The notes below the pieces were generated by a model. The model was not told where the DNA came from, searched no databases, and worked only from the letters and a program-made list of their open reading frames with translations. A DNA stretch of 35,598 nucleotides. It comes from an uncultured Bacilli bacterium (lineage in GTDB: Bacteria; Bacillota_I; Bacilli_A; RF39; UBA660). Below are positions 1-8,318 of this stretch, in pieces. Each line of letters opens with the position of its first letter. The stretch's first letter is position 1. A program made the translations under genes and the position numbers. The DNA lies in assembly GCA_944331915.1 (NCBI GenBank), contig CALVIR010000010.1:1-35598 (forward strand), written 5' to 3'.

Positions 1-76
1 TTTGGTACATTATTGTGTTTGAATATAAAATTTATAAATTTTTGATGCTTTTTTTGTAAAAAACCTAAACTCAAAA

Positions 77-3000
77 CTATTTTTTCATACAAGATAGTAA
101 TGCTACTAAATAGTAAATAGGATGTTTATCTAGTTTCACGATGTCTAATATGATTGTTAAATCATTAAGATTACTCTTAAATCTAAACATCGGTGTAATA
201 TTATAAGCATCTACAAATAATTCTTCTGTATTTAATAGTTTGGTTGTTTCTCTATCAAAATAAAGTTCAATAGAGTTCTTAGTCTCTCTTACTTTTGTAA
301 CTTTTACCTCTTTTACTAATTTTTCAAACCATTCTTCATACATATAAATAATAATACTCTCATCAAGCTTACCAAACCTATCTTCTAAATCACTCTTAAC
401 CTCTTCTAATTTCTCCTTACTATCAATTTCATTAATCATACGATGAATTAATATTTTTAAATCATTATCACTAACATAATCATCACTAATATGTGTAGAT
501 ACATTTAATAAAGTATTATTACCTGTATCCTCATCTTCTTCTTGTTCCTTAACATTTCCTTTCAAATAATTAACCTCTTCATCAAGCATCTTTAAATACA
601 AATCTATTCCTACACTATCAATAAAACCAGCTTGCTTACTACCTAAAATATCTCCAGCACCTCTTATTGATAAATCACGAGTTGCAATAGAAAACCCACT
701 ACCTAATTCTGTAAATTCTTTAATAACATTAAGTCTTTTAACTGCCGTTTCTGTTAAAACTTTTCGATCATTGTACATTAAATAGCAATAAGCTATTTTA
801 TTACTTCTTCCCACTCTTCCTCTTATTTGATATAACTGACTAAGACCAAAATGATCAGCATCAATTATAATTAATGTATTTACATTAGGTATATCTATAC
901 CTGTTTCAATAATTGTTGTACACACTAAAACATCCGCTTCATGATTAATAAAAGACTGCATCACATCTTCAATTTGGGTTTTATCCATTTGTCCATGTGC
1001 ATAAGTTATTTTTGCAAGTGGTACTAAATCTTCCAAAAAAGCGACCTCTTTATCTATTTCTGCTACATTATTAAAGAGAAGAAATACTTGTCCATTTCTT
1101 GATATCTCTTTTAATATCGCTTCTTTTATTAATTGTTTATTATAAGCAATAACATAAGTCTGAATTGGATATCTTTGAGCAGGTGGTGTTTGAATCAAAG
1201 AAAGGCTTCTAAGTCCCACAATAGACATCTGTAATGTTCTAGGAATGGGCGTTGCTGTCAATGTCAAGACATCAATATTACTTTTATATTGCTTTATTTT
1301 TTCTTTATGTCTAACCCCAAATCTCTGCTCTTCATCAATAATTAGCAATCCCAAATCTTTAGGTTTAATATCATCACTTAAAATTCTATGGGTTCCAATA
1401 ACTAAATCAATCGTTCCATTTGCTAACTCTTCTAAGATTCTTCTTTGTTCTTTAGGACTCGTAAAACGATTTAATAATCCAATACTAACTGGAAAATCTT
1501 TAAAGCGCTCTAAAGCATTTTTATAATGTTGACTAGCTAAAATAGTAGTAGGACATAAAAACAATACTTGTTTACCTGCTAAAACCGCTTTAAATACAGC
1601 TCTAAAAGCCACCTCAGTCTTACCAAAGCCAACATCTCCAACTAATAATCTATCCATTGGACTTTCTTTTTCCATATCTTCTTTTATTTGTTTAGCAGCA
1701 AGCAATTGATCATTAGTCGCTTTATATGGAAAAGCATTCTCAAACTCTTTTTGCATCTCATTATCTTTAGGAAAAGCAAAACCCTTTCTTCGTTCTCTTT
1801 CAGCTTGCACTCTAAGTAAGTCACTAGCCATATCCTGAACTTTACTCCGAACTCTACTCTTTACCTTTTCCCATTCTTTTCCCCCAAGCTTATAAATAGT
1901 AGGTCTAACCCCTTCTTTACCTGTATATTTATAAAGCAAATCAATCTTTTCTACTGGTATATATAGCTTATCATTTTCTTGATATAATACCTCTAAATAA
2001 TCTTTTAAAACCCCTTGCTGACTTAAAGTCTTAAGCCCATTATATATACCAATACCATGTACTTGATGAACTACATAATCTCCAACCTCTAATTTATTTA
2101 AATCAGTAATTTTAGAACTATATTTAAATTTTGTCTTATATCTTTTAGATGTCTCTTGATTTTTAAATAACTCCTTCGCCGTCAAAAAGACTATATTTTT
2201 ATAAACAAACCCCCTACTCATTTCAAATTCTACTAAATTAAGCTGTTTTTCGTAAATATTATCAAAAGAGCTATCTACTAACGGCAAATTAATTTTTCTT
2301 CTAAAACTATTTAATTGATAACTTTTCAAGCAGACAATAACTGTATAATTTTTATATAACATTTCTCTAATATATTTAACAATACTATCTATATCATCAT
2401 TAAATAAAGGTGGTGTTGTACTATTATAATTAATAACTTTTAAATAATTATCAAGATTATCAACACTAAGATAATTAATGATTTTACTATTATCAAGTTC
2501 TTCAAATGGAAACATATATTTACCTTTAAAATCTATATCTTTATCTGTCTGATACTCTAATATATCTTCACATATATTTTTATAATTAACTAACAAAGAA
2601 CTTTTATCTTTATATATAGTCACTAAATTATTTAAATAATTACTAATATTACCTACGTTAGTATAGAAAGGTAAATATTTACTTTTACGTTCTTCTGAAG
2701 GAATATCTTTATCTAAAGAAAATACCTCTGTATAAGGATAAATATTAACAGAATTTATTCCCGCTAAAGACTTTTGATTATTAAGATCAAAATATCTAAT
2801 TGATTCGATAAAATCTCCAAAAAATTCTATTCTAATTGGATAATCTTCTCCCACTAAAAAAACATCAATGACAAATCCTCTTACCCCAATTTCACCTGTC
2901 TTTGTGACTAAACTAGTTCTCTCATATCCTAAATTAATTAATTTACTAACTAACTCTGCAGGAGCAATTTCCATATCTTTTTTCAATTGTATTTTTGCCT

Positions 3001-3364
3001 TTAAAAATTCTTCTTTAATAGGTAAAAAGCGTAAATAACCCATTAAATTAGTAATTACAATACTCTTATCTTTACCACTAATTTCTCTTAAAGTCTCTAA
3101 TCTATTAACCATTAAATCTGGACTTATTGCCATCGCTTCACTAGTTAAAAAGTCATCCATGGGAAACAAATAAACATTATCTGTATAATTACTAATGCTA
3201 TGATACAAATTATTAGCTTCTACTAAACTAGATGTAACAATTAAAACACTATTATTATTTTCTAACAACTTATTTACATAAATGGAAAAAAGCTCTTCTG
3301 TCATCCCGGTAAGAGCTACATTCTCTGTATAAATTTTATCAAACATATTAGCAAATAAATTCAT
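77..3364 (-). CDS. mfd: Transcription-repair coupling factor Mfd
   Basis: This is the ATP-dependent translocase that removes stalled RNA polymerase from damaged template strands and recruits UvrA. Visible parts, in order: UvrB-like N-terminal modules (about 1-400), an RNA-polymerase-interacting CarD-like domain starting near residue 426 (GDYVVHQVHGIGIYNG), and a RecG-type helicase core with Walker A GDVGFGKT (576-583), Walker B DEEQ (677-680) and TATPIP (704-709), followed by the TRCF C-terminal region. At 1095 residues it is slightly shorter than the roughly 1150-1180 usual in Bacillota, with no obvious missing motor motif. It lies 14 bases after pth in the same direction, as in Bacillus, and probably shares its transcript. 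I see no convincing terminator in the 76 bases left of its stop. Confidence 0.97.
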   Translation of the reverse strand: MNLFANMFDKIYTENVALTGMTEELFSIYVNKLLENNNSVLIVTSSLVEANNLYHSISNYTDNVYLFPMDDFLTSEAMAISPDLMVNRLETLREISGKDKSIVITNLMGYLRFLPIKEEFLKAKIQLKKDMEIAPAELVSKLINLGYERTSLVTKTGEIGVRGFVIDVFLVGEDYPIRIEFFGDFIESIRYFDLNNQKSLAGINSVNIYPYTEVFSLDKDIPSEERKSKYLPFYTNVGNISNYLNNLVTIYKDKSSLLVNYKNICEDILEYQTDKDIDFKGKYMFPFEELDNSKIINYLSVDNLDNYLKVINYNSTTPPLFNDDIDSIVKYIREMLYKNYTVIVCLKSYQLNSFRRKINLPLVDSSFDNIYEKQLNLVEFEMSRGFVYKNIVFLTAKELFKNQETSKRYKTKFKYSSKITDLNKLEVGDYVVHQVHGIGIYNGLKTLSQQGVLKDYLEVLYQENDKLYIPVEKIDLLYKYTGKEGVRPTIYKLGGKEWEKVKSRVRSKVQDMASDLLRVQAERERRKGFAFPKDNEMQKEFENAFPYKATNDQLLAAKQIKEDMEKESPMDRLLVGDVGFGKTEVAFRAVFKAVLAGKQVLFLCPTTILASQHYKNALERFKDFPVSIGLLNRFTSPKEQRRILEELANGTIDLVIGTHRILSDDIKPKDLGLLIIDEEQRFGVRHKEKIKQYKSNIDVLTLTATPIPRTLQMSIVGLRSLSLIQTPPAQRYPIQTYVIAYNKQLIKEAILKEISRNGQVFLLFNNVAEIDKEVAFLEDLVPLAKITYAHGQMDKTQIEDVMQSFINHEADVLVCTTIIETGIDIPNVNTLIIIDADHFGLSQLYQIRGRVGRSNKIAYCYLMYNDRKVLTETAVKRLNVIKEFTELGSGFSIATRDLSIRGAGDILGSKQAGFIDSVGIDLYLKMLDEEVNYLKGNVKEQEEDEDTGNNTLLNVSTHISDDYVSDNDLKILIHRMINEIDSKEKLEEVKSDLEDRFGKLDESIIIYMYEEWFEKLVKEVKVTKVRETKNSIELYFDRETTKLLNTEELFVDAYNITPMFRFKSNLNDLTIILDIVKLDKHPIYYLVALLSCMKK

Positions 3365-3378
3365 TTAACTTACCCCTA

Positions 3379-3939
3379 TCAATGTCTATTATATTTACTC
3401 ATTAAAGTCTGAAAATCCAAAACAAAATAATCATCTAGAACTTTATTAAGTATTAAAAATTCTTCTTCTAGTGTCTCTTTTTCCTGTTTAGAAAATCCTG
3501 AAAGTACATAATCCATAACATTATCAGTATTATTAGAAATACCAACTCTAAGTCTTTTAAATTCATCTGTATTTAAATAGGAAATAATACTTTTTAAGCC
3601 ATTATGTCCTCCACTACTACCTTTAGGACGCAATCTAAATTTACCTAATTCTAAATCTAAATCATCACTAACAATTAAAATATCCTTAGGAGCAATCTTG
3701 TAAAAATTAGCAAACTTACTAACTGCTATTCCAGAATTATTCATATAAGTTAAAGGTTTAACAAAAATAACTTTCTCACTATTAATATTAGTCTCTAAAT
3801 ATAAAGCCTCAAACTTTTCTTTATATTTCTCTTTAATACCTTTATTATCTAAATAATTATCTATAACCATGAATCCCATATTATGCCTTGTATTTTCATA
3901 TTTTTTTGTAGGATTACCAAGCCCAACAATTAGTTTCAT
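3379..3939 (-). CDS. pth: Peptidyl-tRNA hydrolase
   Basis: This enzyme releases peptides from peptidyl-tRNAs that drop off the ribosome, recycling tRNA. The N-terminus has the family signature VGLGNPTKKYENTRHNMGF, with the catalytic His at about residue 19 and the substrate-binding Asn at about 9. Further family blocks are FVKPLTYMNNSG, DDLDLELGK and GGHNGLKS. Its 186 residues match the normal family length. An AGAGGTGATT ribosome-binding site sits just upstream of the ATG. It is followed closely by mfd. The 72-base gap to rsmI upstream carries a Noc-type palindrome at 3992-4011. Confidence 0.97.
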   Translation of the reverse strand: MKLIVGLGNPTKKYENTRHNMGFMVIDNYLDNKGIKEKYKEKFEALYLETNINSEKVIFVKPLTYMNNSGIAVSKFANFYKIAPKDILIVSDDLDLELGKFRLRPKGSSGGHNGLKSIISYLNTDEFKRLRVGISNNTDNVMDYVLSGFSKQEKETLEEEFLILNKVLDDYFVLDFQTLMSKYNRH

Positions 3940-3991
3940 CCAATCACCTCTTTGAAATTAATAATCTAACTACTTTCTATTAAAGCCAAAA

Positions 3992-4011
3992 ATTATTTCC
4001 CGGGAAATAAT
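3992..4011. promoter_or_regulatory. noc-box: Isolated Noc-binding-type palindrome (NBS)
   Basis: A perfect 20-bp palindrome contains ATTTCCCGGGAAAT at 3995-4008, identical to the Noc-binding consensus reported for B. subtilis and to the core of the seven island copies at 10.7-12.4 kb. It abuts the rsmI stop codon (4012) in the rsmI-pth gap. There is no U-tract, so it is not a normal terminator. Binding by the Noc-like protein encoded at 28605 is inferred. Confidence 0.8.
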
Positions 4012-4842
4012 CTATCTACTATTATCAAGGTATTCTTTATAAACAATAGACTTAGGAATACCTCTTTCTTTCGCTACTAACTTAATCGCTTCATTTTTCG
4101 TATTACCATCTTCTATATAGAAATTAACATGATCAACGATACTCATGTTGTTAAAATCAAACTCTAATTTAGCACCTTCTACTACTATAACAAATTCTCC
4201 TTTTAGTTCAAATTTACTATCTAAAATTTCACTAATACTACCTCTAATTGCTTCTTCATATTTTTTAGAAATTTCTCTAGCTAAACAAATTTTTCTATCA
4301 CCAAATATTTCTTTGATATTTAGAAGGGTAGCTAAAATACGATGTGGTGCTTCATAGAAAATAATTGTAAAAGGATAATTCTTTAAATTAGTTAACTCCT
4401 TTTTTCGTTTAGCCTCTTTTGCATTAAGAAAACCATAAAATATAAAAGGTAAAGGTGCTAATGTTGACATTGTAAGCGCAGGAACAAAAGCTGTAGGACC
4501 AGGCAAACTAATAATTTCATACCCCTTAGATACTATATAACTTGTTATTCTATATCCAGGATCACTAATTAAAGGTGTCCCTTGATCAGTAACTAAACCT
4601 ACATTGAAGCCCCCAACTAAATAAGATAAAACTCTATCTTTCATTTTCTCTTCGTTAAATTCATGACAACTAACTAATTTATTTTTAATATTGTATTTAT
4701 CTAATAACTTTTTCGTTTCTCTTGTATCTTCACAAAGAATTATATCAACTGTTTCCAGTACTTTTAAAGCTCTTATTGTAATATCATCTAAATTACCAAG
4801 TGGTGTTGGTATCAAATATAAACTAGGTCTATCTCTATCCAT
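4012..4842 (-). CDS. rsmI: 16S rRNA (cytidine1402-2'-O)-methyltransferase RsmI
   Basis: This is a tetrapyrrole-methylase-fold enzyme that 2'-O-methylates C1402 in the 16S rRNA decoding centre using SAM. The start reads YLIPTPLGNLDDITIRAL, the RsmI P-loop-like motif, followed by ILCEDTRETKKLL, GLVTDQGTPLISDPGYR, SLPGPTAFVPAL and FYEAPHRI, all family hallmarks. Length (276 aa) is typical. A GTG at 4845 could also initiate, but the ATG at 4842 is better spaced from the AAGGAAG ribosome-binding site (4852-4858), so I chose it. Its start overlaps the end of the upstream methyltransferase gene by 8 bases, suggesting coupled translation. The neighbourhood matches the yabB-rsmI segment of Bacillus. 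Confidence 0.96.
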   Translation of the reverse strand: MDRDRPSLYLIPTPLGNLDDITIRALKVLETVDIILCEDTRETKKLLDKYNIKNKLVSCHEFNEEKMKDRVLSYLVGGFNVGLVTDQGTPLISDPGYRITSYIVSKGYEIISLPGPTAFVPALTMSTLAPLPFIFYGFLNAKEAKRKKELTNLKNYPFTIIFYEAPHRILATLLNIKEIFGDRKICLAREISKKYEEAIRGSISEILDSKFELKGEFVIVVEGAKLEFDFNNMSIVDHVNFYIEDGNTKNEAIKLVAKERGIPKSIVYKEYLDNSR

Positions 4843-5533
4843 CACAATCTTCCTTTCCTACCATCAACGGAGCCATTACTTTTAAGCCTTGTTCTTTTCC
4901 GTTCTTACGTGCTTCAAGTAAAAATAATTTAGATGGTTTCTCCATATCATGATATATAAACTGTACTCTTTTAATCGCCAAACCATATCGTTTAAGCAAA
5001 TCTCTTATCTCAAAAAATCTCTCAACTCTTTGAATTAAGAAGAGTCCTCCCCCATTTTTTAAAATCTTATTAGCATTACTAACGACATCTTCCATAGTTA
5101 ATGATAAATCATGACGAGCAATTTTTTTAGCATTTTTAGAACTTACCTGACTTTCATTTTCCAACGTAAAGTATGGAGGATTACAAACAACAATATCAAC
5201 GCTATTTATCTCAAAGTATTCTTTTATATTTTGAACATAATCATTAATTATTGTTATTTTTTCCTCTAAGTTATTCTCTTTAATCGAACTTAATGCTAAA
5301 AAACATGCTTTTTCATCACATTCTATACCTACGATATTAAGATTATAATCCCCCATTAACAAAGGAATTATTCCTAAGCCACACCCAAATTCTACTAAAG
5401 TTTTATCTTTAACAAGAACTCTTATAAATTTTACTAATGATAAATTATCAGTCGTAACTTTAAAATATTCATCATCATAATAAAAAGTAATATCTTTACC
5501 ATTATAAGTATAAACTGTTTTCTTATTATTCAT
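4835..5533 (-). CDS. tRNA1(Val) A37 N6-methyltransferase-type protein (YabB/TrmN6 family)
   Basis: This is a Rossmann-fold SAM-dependent methyltransferase. It shows the SAM motif VEFGCGLGIIPLLM (from residue 47) and the amino-methyltransferase catalytic motif NPPY (118-121), which acts on exocyclic amino groups of adenine. Family assignment to YabB/TrmN6 rests on these motifs, the 232-aa length, and position next to rsmI and ricT as in B. subtilis. The tRNA target is inferred from E. coli TrmN6 and not shown for this protein. The start overlaps the end of ricT by 8 bases, and the 3' end overlaps rsmI, so it sits inside a translationally coupled operon. Confidence 0.88.
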   Translation of the reverse strand: MNNKKTVYTYNGKDITFYYDDEYFKVTTDNLSLVKFIRVLVKDKTLVEFGCGLGIIPLLMGDYNLNIVGIECDEKACFLALSSIKENNLEEKITIINDYVQNIKEYFEINSVDIVVCNPPYFTLENESQVSSKNAKKIARHDLSLTMEDVVSNANKILKNGGGLFLIQRVERFFEIRDLLKRYGLAIKRVQFIYHDMEKPSKLFLLEARKNGKEQGLKVMAPLMVGKEDCDG

Positions 5534-6299
5534 GAACTTTTAACTCCACTATACCCTTATTTTTTATCTCTACTTTATAAGTTTTATTAAATACATTTAC
5601 CTCAATAACTTTACCTAATCCATCAGAGGTTTCAACTAAATTACCAATATTAGGTAAATTCTTTTTTAATTCAGTATAAACCTCATCCTCATAGTTTAAA
5701 CAACAAAGAAGTCTACCACATAAACCATTTATCTTACTAGGATTAAGAGCTAAAAACTGATTTTTAGCCATATTTATTGATACACTAGCAAATTCAGTCA
5801 AAAACTGATTACAACATAAAAACAATCCACAAGGACCAAGTCCCCCCACCTTTTTAGCTCTATCTCTAACTCCAATTTGTCTTAATTCTATTCTCGTTTT
5901 ATATTTCTGCGCTAATACTTTAGCAAGTTCTCTAAAATCAACTCTATTATCAGCCACATAAGATATAAACAATTGCTTTCTATCTAACGTATAAAAAGAA
6001 CTAATAAAACGCATTTCAAGACCCAAATTATCAGCTTTATCTTGAGCATAAAGAAGTACATCGCCACTTTCTGCGAGATTTCTCTTATTTTGCTCTAAAT
6101 CACGTTCCGTTGCTACTCTTACAAAAGTAGTATTATATAAAGGATCATCTTCCTCTAAAACATCTATAACTGTCGCTAGTTTATATAATGAATTATCAGC
6201 AACAATTACTTTTGTACCAATCTTCATAGTTAATGAACAAGTAACTTTATCATAGCTGTTAAACAATTCACTATCATAACTTATTTTTAGTATTTGCAA
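5526..6299 (-). CDS. ricT: RicT/YaaT, PSP1-domain regulator of RNA processing
   Basis: A PSP1 C-terminal-domain protein equivalent to B. subtilis YaaT (RicT), a member of the Y-complex with YmcA and YlbF that stimulates RNase Y processing and the Spo0A phosphorelay. The diagnostic block RIELRQIGVRDRAKKVGGLG is followed by two cysteine clusters, GPCGLFLCC and GLCGRLLCCLNY, the set that ligates a 4Fe-4S cluster in the B. subtilis complex. At 257 aa it is near the usual 270-280. It follows holB after only 3 bases, as in Bacillus. The yabA gene normally found next to it is missing. Whether it serves sporulation here cannot be judged. Confidence 0.93.
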   Translation of the reverse strand: MQILKISYDSELFNSYDKVTCSLTMKIGTKVIVADNSLYKLATVIDVLEEDDPLYNTTFVRVATERDLEQNKRNLAESGDVLLYAQDKADNLGLEMRFISSFYTLDRKQLFISYVADNRVDFRELAKVLAQKYKTRIELRQIGVRDRAKKVGGLGPCGLFLCCNQFLTEFASVSINMAKNQFLALNPSKINGLCGRLLCCLNYEDEVYTELKKNLPNIGNLVETSDGLGKVIEVNVFNKTYKVEIKNKGIVELKVHE

Positions 6300-6302
6300 T
6301 AT

Positions 6303-7142
6303 CTACACCTCCATCAAAGAAAGCAATAATTGATCAATCCATAATTTCATATTAACATTATAATTCAACTTATTCAAGCTTTCTTCAAAAACAGCTATAA
6401 TTAAAACAAGTTCTTCTAGATTATTTTCTTTTTCCAATTTAGAATTGCTACTAATATTAAGCAAATTGGTATAATATAGTAAAGCATTTTTTACACTTTC
6501 AACCGCTTTCTCTTTATCCTTAAAAATCCCCTTAATATAGATATTAAAGTTTAATAGTAAATCAGTTTCTTTTCTTTTAGCAATATCATCAAAGAAAGCA
6601 AGCATCTCTTCACTAAAAGAAACCTGTAAGTTACTTTCAAATTGTAAACTAATAATCTGACATCTCGACCTAATTGTATCTAAAACATTATATTGGTTAT
6701 TAGTAACTAAAATAGCAATTATATCCGCACTAGGCTCTTCCAAAAATTTTAAAATTGTATTCGCTGCACTAGCATTCATTTTAGAAGCACTATATATAAC
6801 ATACACTTGCTTTGTACCATAAACAGATTTATTAGCAAAAAGCTCTTTTATATTAAGCAATTGTTCTTTTTTAATTTGATTATTTACAGGTTCAATCTCT
6901 ACATAGTCAGGAAATTCATTTTTCTCCACCAAATGTAATATTTTTTCTAAAGGCAAAGTAACCTTTTCATTATATGTACCTTCATATATTTTCTTAACCA
7001 AAAAAAGAATGTAATCTCTAACTACATTTTTATCATTATTATTTGTTTCAACTAAATAAGCATGTGACAAACTACTATGCAAAAAAATATTTGTTACTTG
7101 CTTATAATAATTAGGTTGTCTATTCTTTACTGCTAAATCCAT
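6303..7142 (-). CDS. holB: DNA polymerase III delta-prime subunit
   Basis: This is the clamp-loader stator subunit, an AAA+ fold that helps load the DnaN sliding clamp with DnaX and HolA. It shows the early SSLSHAYLVE block, a degenerate nucleotide-binding region, KMNASAANTILKFLEEP and the arginine-finger context TIRSRCQ (SRC motif), all shared with DnaX. The protein is short (279 aa, usually about 310-330), mostly in the C-terminal collar. An AGGAGAAAAG ribosome-binding site precedes the ATG. It lies 43 bases after the bofA-like gene. The tmk and yaaQ genes that normally sit just upstream in Bacillus are absent. Confidence 0.92.
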   Translation of the reverse strand: MDLAVKNRQPNYYKQVTNIFLHSSLSHAYLVETNNNDKNVVRDYILFLVKKIYEGTYNEKVTLPLEKILHLVEKNEFPDYVEIEPVNNQIKKEQLLNIKELFANKSVYGTKQVYVIYSASKMNASAANTILKFLEEPSADIIAILVTNNQYNVLDTIRSRCQIISLQFESNLQVSFSEEMLAFFDDIAKRKETDLLLNFNIYIKGIFKDKEKAVESVKNALLYYTNLLNISSNSKLEKENNLEELVLIIAVFEESLNKLNYNVNMKLWIDQLLLSLMEV

Positions 7143-7185
7143 TCTTTTCTCCTAAAATTAATTTAATATTATTATTTTATCCAAT

Positions 7186-7371
7186 CTAAAAGACAAGTAC
7201 TTTAAGTAAAACTAAAACAAAAAGCATTGGAAAACCTAAAACACTAACTGCACCAATTGTAATATAGTTAATTGGTATAACCAAATTAAATCTAGTTGCA
7301 ATCAAGTTATAACCATATAAAACAAATGCACTTATTATAATTCTTTTTACTATTTGCCATATTCTTTTCAT
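7186..7371 (-). CDS. bofA: Small BofA-family membrane protein
   Basis: A 61-residue hydrophobic protein with two predicted membrane segments (about 10-27 and 37-60). The C-terminal stretch NLVIPINYITIGAVSVLG followed by GFPMLFVLVLLK matches the conserved end of BofA, the inhibitor of pro-sigma-K processing in B. subtilis. Its position just after recR also matches. It is shorter than B. subtilis BofA (about 87 aa), lacking most of the N-terminal part. BofA-family proteins are found beyond known sporulators, so a sporulation role is not implied. The ribosome-binding site is weak (GGGTG well upstream of the ATG). Confidence 0.75.
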   Translation of the reverse strand: MKRIWQIVKRIIISAFVLYGYNLIATRFNLVIPINYITIGAVSVLGFPMLFVLVLLKVLVF

Positions 7372-7415
7372 ATTAGTATCAACACCCAGTAAATAATATG
7401 CCTATAGTTAAAAAA

Positions 7416-8012
7416 TTAGACTATTTCTTTACGATCTTCTAAAGCCCTTTCTAAAGTTAAAGTATCTATATATTCCATATCAGCACCAATCGGAACACCA
7501 CTAGCAAGCCTTGATACTATTACATCTAATCCCTCTAAAATTTTTTTAATATATAAAGCTGTTATTTCTCCTTCCACACTTGGTTTAAATGCTAAAATGA
7601 CCTCTTTTATTTTTTCATTTTTAATTCGATCTAATAATTTATCAAGACCAATATCTTCCGGATTAATATCATCAAGCGGAGAAATTAGACCATTAATAAC
7701 ATGATAAAGCCCTTTATATGTCCCTAATCTCTCAAAAAGAAAAACAATCTTTGAATCTTCAACCACACAAATTGTCTCTTTATCTCTTTGTGTTGATTCA
7801 CAAATAGAACATTTATCTTTATCTGTAAGTGTGTTACAAATTTCACAAGGATGAATATTATCTTTCACTGCTTGTAAGTTTTCTTCTAACATAGCAAACT
7901 TTTCTTCATCAAATCCTAAAACAGAAAAAGCCATTCTTTCTGCTGTTTTTTCACCTATTCCAGGAAAATTTTGAAAACTTTCAATAAGATTTTTTAGACT
8001 ATCTGGATACAT
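7416..8012 (-). CDS. recR: Recombination protein RecR
   Basis: RecR forms a ring-shaped clamp that works with RecF and RecO to load RecA on gapped DNA. Features: N-terminal helix-hairpin-helix (FPGIGEKTAERMAF, about 16-29), a four-cysteine zinc finger CEIC-X9-CSIC (about 56-72), a Toprim domain beginning ICVVEDSKIVFLFE, and the C-terminal block ASGVPIGADMEYIDTLTLERAL. The 198-aa length is exactly typical. The start codon overlaps the ybaB stop by one base (TAATG arrangement), so the two are translationally coupled as part of the dnaX-ybaB-recR unit found across bacteria. Confidence 0.97.
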   Translation of the reverse strand: MYPDSLKNLIESFQNFPGIGEKTAERMAFSVLGFDEEKFAMLEENLQAVKDNIHPCEICNTLTDKDKCSICESTQRDKETICVVEDSKIVFLFERLGTYKGLYHVINGLISPLDDINPEDIGLDKLLDRIKNEKIKEVILAFKPSVEGEITALYIKKILEGLDVIVSRLASGVPIGADMEYIDTLTLERALEDRKEIV

Positions 8013-8308
8013 TAAAACAATCCAGGCATAGAACTAAAACGTCCCATTTTATCTTCAGTTATTTTATCAACTTGTTTCATTGCTTCATTAGTTGCAATTA
8101 AAATCATATCTTGAAGCATTTCCAAATCTTCACTAGAAAAGTTTTCATCACCATCTATTTTTACATCTAAAAGTTCTTTTTTACCATTTACTTTAACTGT
8201 TACTAAGCCATTAGTACTACTAAACTCCATCTTATCAATTTCATCTTTAGCTTTCATCATATCACTTTGTAACTTTTGAGCTTGTTTCATCATTGCTTGT
8301 ATATTCAT
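8012..8308 (-). CDS. ybaB: YbaB/EbfC nucleoid-associated protein
   Basis: A small DNA-binding protein of the YbaB/EbfC family, a homodimer that coats the nucleoid. The N-terminus MNIQAMMKQAQKLQSDMMKA and the central GLVTVKVNGKKELLDVKID are family hallmarks. An in-frame codon at 8353 would give a longer product overlapping dnaX by 35 bases. The ATG at 8308 has a strong AGGAGG (8313-8318) directly ahead and yields the usual 98 residues, so that start is chosen. It lies between dnaX and recR, a widely conserved order. Confidence 0.95.
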   Translation of the reverse strand: MNIQAMMKQAQKLQSDMMKAKDEIDKMEFSSTNGLVTVKVNGKKELLDVKIDGDENFSSEDLEMLQDMILIATNEAMKQVDKITEDKMGRFSSMPGLF

Positions 8309-8318
8309 AATTTTCCTC

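Noticed and set aside
1245-1526. Open frame on the plus strand inside mfd
   Set aside because: It is antisense to the conserved helicase core of mfd and has no recognisable product; other small antisense frames across the window were dropped for the same reason.
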